A stretch of 64,000 nucleotides of DNA from an uncultured Pseudomonadales bacterium (lineage in GTDB: Bacteria > Pseudomonadota > Gammaproteobacteria > Pseudomonadales > Pseudohongiellaceae). The translations under genes were made by a program, and so were the position numbers. Positions 59,984 to 64,000 of this stretch are shown one piece after another. The notes under the pieces are model-generated. The model had not been told where the DNA came from and did not search any database. It saw only the letters and a program-made list of their open reading frames with translations. Location of the stretch: the NCBI GenBank assembly GCA_947259995.1, contig CAMYOK010000002.1, forward strand, positions 412,881-476,880, in the 5' to 3' direction. Each line of letters starts with the position of its first letter. The stretch's first letter is position 1.

Positions 59984-60462
59984 GTATCAATCGAAGAAGT
60001 GCACTCAACATCCTGTTGATGCTTTCATTAGGAGCTAACCTCCTACTTTTTGGAGGCATGGCGGCTCGCTACTTTGATACTCCTAATGGTCGCCCTATTC
60101 CACCCAATCTCTCTTGGGTACTTAGAGAGCTGGACGACACGACACAAGCACGGTTAAGACCAATGTTAGAAGAGTACAGCGACGAGATTCGCCCTATGCG
60201 CATGGCCCTATTTCAAGCCCAGCGCGCCGTCAACGACTTGTTGACCAAAGACCCACTGAACAAAGAAGAGATTGGGCTCGCATTCGATGCCCTGCGCACC
60301 GTGGGGATACAATATCAAGATAGAAGCCATGAGCAGACACTAGAGATCTTTGCCCAGTTGAGCCCAGAACAAAGGGTCAACGCGATGCGCTATATTCAAG
60401 AACGCTCGCGCTCCCCGCGAGAAAGCCGCGATGAAAGCCGCGAACCCCAGCAAGCACATTAA
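59980..60462 (+). CDS. Periplasmic heavy-metal sensor-like protein (CnrX/Metal_resist type)
   Basis: A 160-residue protein with one N-terminal membrane helix (ALNILLMLSLGANLLLFGGMAA) and an alpha-helical periplasmic domain. The helical part (LRPMLEEYSDEIRPMRMALFQAQRAVNDLL, and EQTLEIFAQLSPEQRVNAMRYIQERSR) follows the CnrX/CpxP/Spy-like four-helix pattern with an LSPEQR-type motif near the end. CnrX-type proteins bind metal and release the anti-sigma factor. The C-terminal tail (SPRESRDESREPQQAH) is charged. It is coupled to the probable anti-sigma factor by a four-base overlap, completing a sigma/anti-sigma/sensor trio. Confidence 0.8.
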   Translation: MSINRRSALNILLMLSLGANLLLFGGMAARYFDTPNGRPIPPNLSWVLRELDDTTQARLRPMLEEYSDEIRPMRMALFQAQRAVNDLLTKDPLNKEEIGLAFDALRTVGIQYQDRSHEQTLEIFAQLSPEQRVNAMRYIQERSRSPRESRDESREPQQAH

Positions 60463-60475
60463 AGCTATGTGCTTG
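60451..60475. terminator. Hairpin between convergent genes
   Basis: CAAGCACAT (60451-60459) and ATGTGCTTG (60467-60475) pair perfectly around a seven-base loop that includes the stop codon of the metal-sensor-like gene. No U-run follows, so it is only a possible terminator between this gene and the convergent lipoprotein gene. Confidence 0.35.
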
Positions 60476-60489
60476 CCGAGCTTAAGAGT

Positions 60490-60822
60490 TTAGGGATTGA
60501 CGCGACGAAGAGTCTGTACACCTTGGGGGCTACGCTGAATCATCTGATCAGGGCTAGGAAACTCGACAGTGCTCACGACTACCTGGCCCATCGCATCTAG
60601 GCGAATGCTGTCGCCATCGACCCATTCGTAAGGAAAGGACACACCGAAAGACTCTACGACAACTTGAGTTTCGGTATATTCCAAAACTATGCTCTGACCA
60701 GCAATATCACCAGCCCAAACCCCTAGGATCATATCCTGTTTTGAAGGCGCTGATGTCCCTGCGCAGGCTGCTAATAGCAAGACTGCACAGAAAATTGCTA
60801 GTCCCTTGAAATATCGCTGCAT
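60490..60822 (-). CDS. Small hypothetical lipoprotein
   Basis: A 110-residue protein with a signal peptide and lipobox LLAAC|A at about residue 20, so a membrane lipoprotein. The rest is beta-rich: ILGVWAGDIAGQSIVLEYTETQVVVES, FPYEWVDGDSIRLDAM and PSPDQMIQRS. The opening LGVWAGD is reminiscent of small lipocalin-like domains. It converges with the sigma-factor operon and may be a target or simply a neighbour. Function unknown. Confidence 0.68.
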   Translation of the reverse strand: MQRYFKGLAIFCAVLLLAACAGTSAPSKQDMILGVWAGDIAGQSIVLEYTETQVVVESFGVSFPYEWVDGDSIRLDAMGQVVVSTVEFPSPDQMIQRSPQGVQTLRRVNP

Positions 60823-60958
60823 GTTTTCCTCACTTCAAAAGTTTTGTTTTTGTGTGTGCGACATAATACTGTGATCTACTGTTTGGCGCATGGCCTTTTC
60901 TGCTAAGCTCACACATTATCAAGGCAAAGTGCGACCAATTAGAGAAATACGAAATACT

Positions 60959-61171
60959 ATGACACTACAAACAGGAATCTACCGCCACTACAAAGATAAA
61001 CTCTATCAAGTCATTGGCGTAGCAAAGCATAGCGAGACAGAGGAAGAGCACGTGGTCTACCGACCACTCTATGGTGCTCGCGACCTATGGATACGACCTT
61101 TATCGATGTTTACCGAGACCGTAGAAGTTGCAGGCAAAACCGTTCCACGCTTTGCCTTCGTAGAAGAGTAA
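60959..61171 (+). CDS. DUF1653 domain protein
   Basis: A 70-residue protein matching DUF1653 throughout: TGIYRHYKDKLYQVIGVAKHSETEE, then VVYRPLYGARDLWIRPLSMFTETVEVAGKTVPRF. This small beta-barrel family is widespread in proteobacteria and has no known function. The ATG at 60959 is selected because it begins the domain; the frame is open further up without a good ribosome site. A hairpin with a short U-run follows the stop. Confidence 0.88.
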   Translation: MTLQTGIYRHYKDKLYQVIGVAKHSETEEEHVVYRPLYGARDLWIRPLSMFTETVEVAGKTVPRFAFVEE

Positions 61172-61174
61172 ACC

Positions 61175-61212
61175 CGCCCCAAAGAACGCTTACACCTCTC
61201 TTTGGGCGCGTT
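61175..61212 (+). terminator. Possible terminator of the DUF1653 gene
   Basis: CGCCCCAAAGA (61175-61185, one bulged C) pairs with TCTTTGGGCG (61199-61208), followed by CGTTTT. The distal arm overlaps the 3' end of trhO on the other strand. Confidence 0.42.
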
Positions 61213-62167
61213 TTGCGGCCAGCTTTTCTTTACGGCGCCGCTCAATTGTCTCAGCCATCGACTCTCCGATATGCGCCTCTCCACGCGCCTTGGAAAGCTG
61301 CACTTGGCGTTCGCGCTCGGCGTAGCGTTGCCGCTGCTCTGGATCATGTTGGTCAAAACAGTGCGGGCAGCTGATGCCGCGCTCATATTGCTCTGACTCT
61401 TTATCTTGCTCTGTGATAGGCATGCGACAAGCATGGCACTGATCGTACGAACCTTTTTCTAGCTGATGATTCACCGTTACGCGATTATCAAAAACAAAGC
61501 ATTCCCCTTCCCAAAGCGACTCTTCCTGAGGCACTTCTTCTAAGTATTTCAAAATCCCACCCTCTAGATGAAACACCTCATCAAAACCCTGTTCTTTCAT
61601 AAAGGCAGTCGATTTTTCACAGCGAATACCTCCGGTGCAAAACATCGCGACTTTCTTGTGTTTGCTAGGGTCAAAGTGCTCTTTAGCAAACTGAGGGAAT
61701 TCCCGAAACGATTTCGTTTCAGGGTTAAGGGCATTCTTGAAGGTACCGATTTTCACTTCGTAATCGTTACGTGTATCCACAACAAGCACTTCTGGGTCTG
61801 CAATTAAGGAGTTCCAGTCCGTGGGTTTCACATAAGTGCCGACGATATGGTTCGGGTCGATATCTTCCACACCCATAGTGACGATCTCTTTTTTGAGTTT
61901 CACTTTTGTGCGGTAAAAGGGGTTTTCGTCGGTATAGGACTCTTTAGGGGTAAGCGTTTTAATGCGCGGGTCGGCTCTGAGAAAGTCTAAAACGGCGTCT
62001 ATGCCGGCTCTTGTACCAGCAATCGTACCGTTCACCCCTTCTGCCGCTAGCAGTAAGGTGCCACGCACATCATGGCTTAGCATAGTCTCGCGCAAGGGCT
62101 CGCGCAGAGTTTCAAAATCAGGCAGGCGCACAAATTTATACAGTGCCGCCACAACTATAGCAGTCAT
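61190..62167 (-). CDS. trhO: TrhO (YceA), tRNA uridine 5-hydroxylase
   Basis: A 325-residue rhodanese-domain protein that hydroxylates uridine 34 of certain tRNAs using oxygen, the first step to cmo5U/mo5U. An N-terminal acylphosphatase-like part ([22 protein letters not shown]) precedes the rhodanese domain with catalytic Cys177 in [11 protein letters not shown]. The C terminus has two CxxC pairs (CHACRM and CPHC) that may bind zinc. The second of two ATGs (62167) is preferred, with GAGGT five bases before it. The recQ gene ends about 100 bases upstream on the same strand. Annotated as a sulfurtransferase in older entries. Confidence 0.92.
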   Translation of the reverse strand: MTAIVVAALYKFVRLPDFETLREPLRETMLSHDVRGTLLLAAEGVNGTIAGTRAGIDAVLDFLRADPRIKTLTPKESYTDENPFYRTKVKLKKEIVTMGVEDIDPNHIVGTYVKPTDWNSLIADPEVLVVDTRNDYEVKIGTFKNALNPETKSFREFPQFAKEHFDPSKHKKVAMFCTGGIRCEKSTAFMKEQGFDEVFHLEGGILKYLEEVPQEESLWEGECFVFDNRVTVNHQLEKGSYDQCHACRMPITEQDKESEQYERGISCPHCFDQHDPEQRQRYAERERQVQLSKARGEAHIGESMAETIERRRKEKLAAKRAQREV

Positions 62168-62264
62168 CATTAACCTCTCTTGCCGCCTGAATCGTAAATC
62201 CAGCGCATAATAGGGTGAAATATTCGAAGAGCATTTTACACGAGTCAGACAATAAACAAACTGC

Positions 62265-64000
62265 CTACCCTCCTTCATGCTCCCGAATGACTTGCAGGAA
62301 GGCCGCACCATACTTCTCTAATTTGCTTTGCCCAACTCCATTAATAGTCAACAGTTGTGCCTCGTTCAACGGCCGGTAGTGCACCATCTCCATTAGGCTA
62401 GCATCGTGAAAAATAACGTAAGGCGCCACATCATTTTCGTCAGAGAATTGCTTTCGACACTGACGCAATGCTTCCCAGAGGTCTTTATCGGCATCGGCGA
62501 TCGCTTGCGTGCCGCGGGATCTTCGTTGCGGCTTACTTGTAGGCTCTTGTACATCGATGCGCAGGGCGATGGTCTCCTCGCCCTTGAGCAAGCCGCGGGA
62601 TTTCTCATTCAGGTGCAAGCCGCCATAGGTTGCGTGATCGACACTCAAATAACCCCGCGCCACAAGCTGGCGAAACACCGAACGCCACGCATTGCCATTG
62701 AGCTCCTTGCCTATACCATAGGTGGAAATCAAATGATGGTCATTCTGGATGATCTTATCGCTGTCCGCGCCAAGCAATACATCGATCAAGTAGTTGACGC
62801 CGAAACGCTGCCCGGTTCGATACACACAGGAAAGTGCTTTGCGTGAGGCTTCGGTGCCATCCCATGTCGGCACTGGAGCTAGACAGGCGTCGCAGTTACC
62901 GCAGGCATTATGGCCGTCCTCGCCAAAGTAATGCAGCAAGGCATGGCGGCGACAACTAGTGATCTCGCACAAGCCGAGCATCGCATCCAGTTTTGCGCGC
63001 TCTATGCGCTTGAATTTTTCATTGCCTTGGGAGGCATCCATCATTTGCCTGAGCATGATAACGTCTTGCAGACCATAGACCATCCATGCGGTTGCTGGTT
63101 CTCCGTCACGGCCAGCGCGCCCTGTCTCTTGATAATAGGCTTCGAGACTCTTCGGCAAGTCTAGATGCACGATAAAGCGCACATCAGGTTTATCGATGCC
63201 CATGCCGAAAGCGATTGTGGCCACGACTATCACACCGTCTTCACGCAGGAAGCGCTGCTGATTCTCTTGCCTCGTCGCGGCACTCAAGCCCGCATGATAA
63301 GGCAGCGCATTGAAACCCTGCTGCACTAACCATGCAGCGGTATCATCGACTTTCTTACGCGACAAACAGTAGACGATGCCTGCATCGGACTCGTGTTCTC
63401 GACGCAAGAAACGCAGCAATTGCTGCCGTGGGTTTTGTTTTTGGGTAATACGATATTGAATATTAGGACGATCGAAACCACTGACAAAATGCTTGGCGTC
63501 TTGCAATCCTAGACGGAGCGCAATCTCTTCGCGGGTATTGGCATCAGCAGTCGCGGTAAGCGCAATGCGGGGCACATCGGGAAACACTTCTTGCAGCAAT
63601 GAAAGCTGCAAATAATCGGCTCTGAAGTCATGCCCCCACTGCGAGACGCAATGCGCCTCGTCGATCGCGAACAACGCCACGGGGATCGACTTTAATAGTT
63701 GCAGAGTGCTCTCTTGGTTCAATCGCTCTGGTGCCACATAGAGCAAATCTAGCGAGTTATCCCTCAGTGAGGCAACCACGCCCCTTTGCTCTTCTGGCGT
63801 TAGCGAGGAGTTTAAGAAACTCGCCTTAACCCCCAACTCGCGCAGGGCATCCACTTGATCTTGCATCAGCGCAATCAGTGGCGACACGATGATGGCAACG
63901 CCCGGGAGCAACAAACCGGGAATCTGATAACACAGCGATTTTCCGCCCCCTGTGGGCATCAAAACCAGGCAATGCCGCCCTTCTAAAAGCTCGGTAATGA
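62265..64000 (-). CDS. recQ: RecQ ATP-dependent DNA helicase, N terminus cut by the window
   Basis: At least 578 residues are in the window, and the frame is open to the last base (upstream codons read [21 protein letters not shown]), so the true start lies beyond it. Walker A PTGGGKS, DEAH box [16 protein letters not shown], motif IV-VI region ([44 protein letters not shown]), the RQC zinc site ([24 protein letters not shown]) and a C-terminal HRDC domain (about the last 85 residues) are all in order. It unwinds DNA 3' to 5' in recombination and replication repair. It lies about 100 bases upstream of trhO, same strand. Confidence 0.96.
   Translation of the reverse strand, partial: ITELLEGRHCLVLMPTGGGKSLCYQIPGLLLPGVAIIVSPLIALMQDQVDALRELGVKASFLNSSLTPEEQRGVVASLRDNSLDLLYVAPERLNQESTLQLLKSIPVALFAIDEAHCVSQWGHDFRADYLQLSLLQEVFPDVPRIALTATADANTREEIALRLGLQDAKHFVSGFDRPNIQYRITQKQNPRQQLLRFLRREHESDAGIVYCLSRKKVDDTAAWLVQQGFNALPYHAGLSAATRQENQQRFLREDGVIVVATIAFGMGIDKPDVRFIVHLDLPKSLEAYYQETGRAGRDGEPATAWMVYGLQDVIMLRQMMDASQGNEKFKRIERAKLDAMLGLCEITSCRRHALLHYFGEDGHNACGNCDACLAPVPTWDGTEASRKALSCVYRTGQRFGVNYLIDVLLGADSDKIIQNDHHLISTYGIGKELNGNAWRSVFRQLVARGYLSVDHATYGGLHLNEKSRGLLKGEETIALRIDVQEPTSKPQRRSRGTQAIADADKDLWEALRQCRKQFSDENDVAPYVIFHDASLMEMVHYRPLNEAQLLTINGVGQSKLEKYGAAFLQVIREHEGG

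Overview
The window looks like chromosomal DNA of a free-living, probably marine-type gammaproteobacterium. The reasons are the divergent metR/metE pair, a two-subunit pyruvate carboxylase of the Pseudomonas kind, RimK, TrhO, SURF1, MarC, a DUF1653 protein and a near-consensus enterobacterial-type CRP site. The lineage is an inference; there is no rRNA or tRNA gene to fix it. No insertion sequence, integrase, CRISPR array or phage gene was seen. Coding is dense and no gene-free stretch exceeds 300 bases. The longest gaps are near 28.1-28.4 kb, 25.5-25.75 kb, 49.8-50.0 kb and 58.7-58.96 kb. Two genes run off the window: a TPR protein at the left edge and recQ at the right edge.

Layout. At 0-14.4 kb lie a truncated TPR protein, a Bcr/CflA exporter, a Na/Pi-type transporter with a PhoU tail, a copCD copper pair, a 2-hydroxyacid dehydrogenase, a periplasmic sugar-dehydrogenase-like beta-propeller, a beta-carbonic anhydrase, a C39-peptidase ABC exporter with its HlyD partner (no substrate gene visible), a DUF6265 protein, a Tas-like aldo/keto reductase and MarC. 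At 14.5-28.1 kb come a hotdog thioesterase, a trypsin-like protease, a lipoprotein amidohydrolase, a P4-type acid phosphatase fused to Sel1 repeats, a second Na/Pi transporter, a HAD phosphatase, a TIGR01777 epimerase, a Tat-exported multicopper oxidase, a tandem universal stress protein, a split YeeE/YedE pair and a class C serine hydrolase.

At 28.4-41.7 kb there is a translationally coupled radical-SAM/GNAT pair of unknown function, then metR/metE, pyruvate carboxylase subunits B and A, a PIG-V-like glycosyltransferase coupled to a small membrane-anchored protein, a secreted hypothetical, SURF1 and RimK. At 41.7-56.1 kb eleven genes on the minus strand form two complete peptide ABC importers. 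One is Yej-like, with two tandem lipoprotein binding proteins and separate D and F ATPases. The other is oppABCDF-like, and its OppC carries a fibronectin-III-like insertion.

At 56.2-64 kb are an MscS channel and then, behind a strong CRP site, a secreted protein with 40 DKS/GKS/EKS tripeptides. An ECF sigma factor, a probable anti-sigma factor and a CnrX-like periplasmic metal sensor follow, then a small lipoprotein, a DUF1653 protein, TrhO and RecQ.

Functional themes: metal and envelope stress (copCD, multicopper oxidase, ECF/anti-sigma/sensor, Usp, MscS), peptide scavenging (two importers, secreted protease), and central carbon/C1 metabolism (pyruvate carboxylase, carbonic anhydrase, MetE). 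The least explained parts are the radical-SAM/GNAT pair, the DKS-repeat protein next to the sigma-factor cassette, the orphan C39 exporter, the FnIII-bearing OppC and an orphan plus-strand terminator at 50.0 kb that implies an unannotated RNA.
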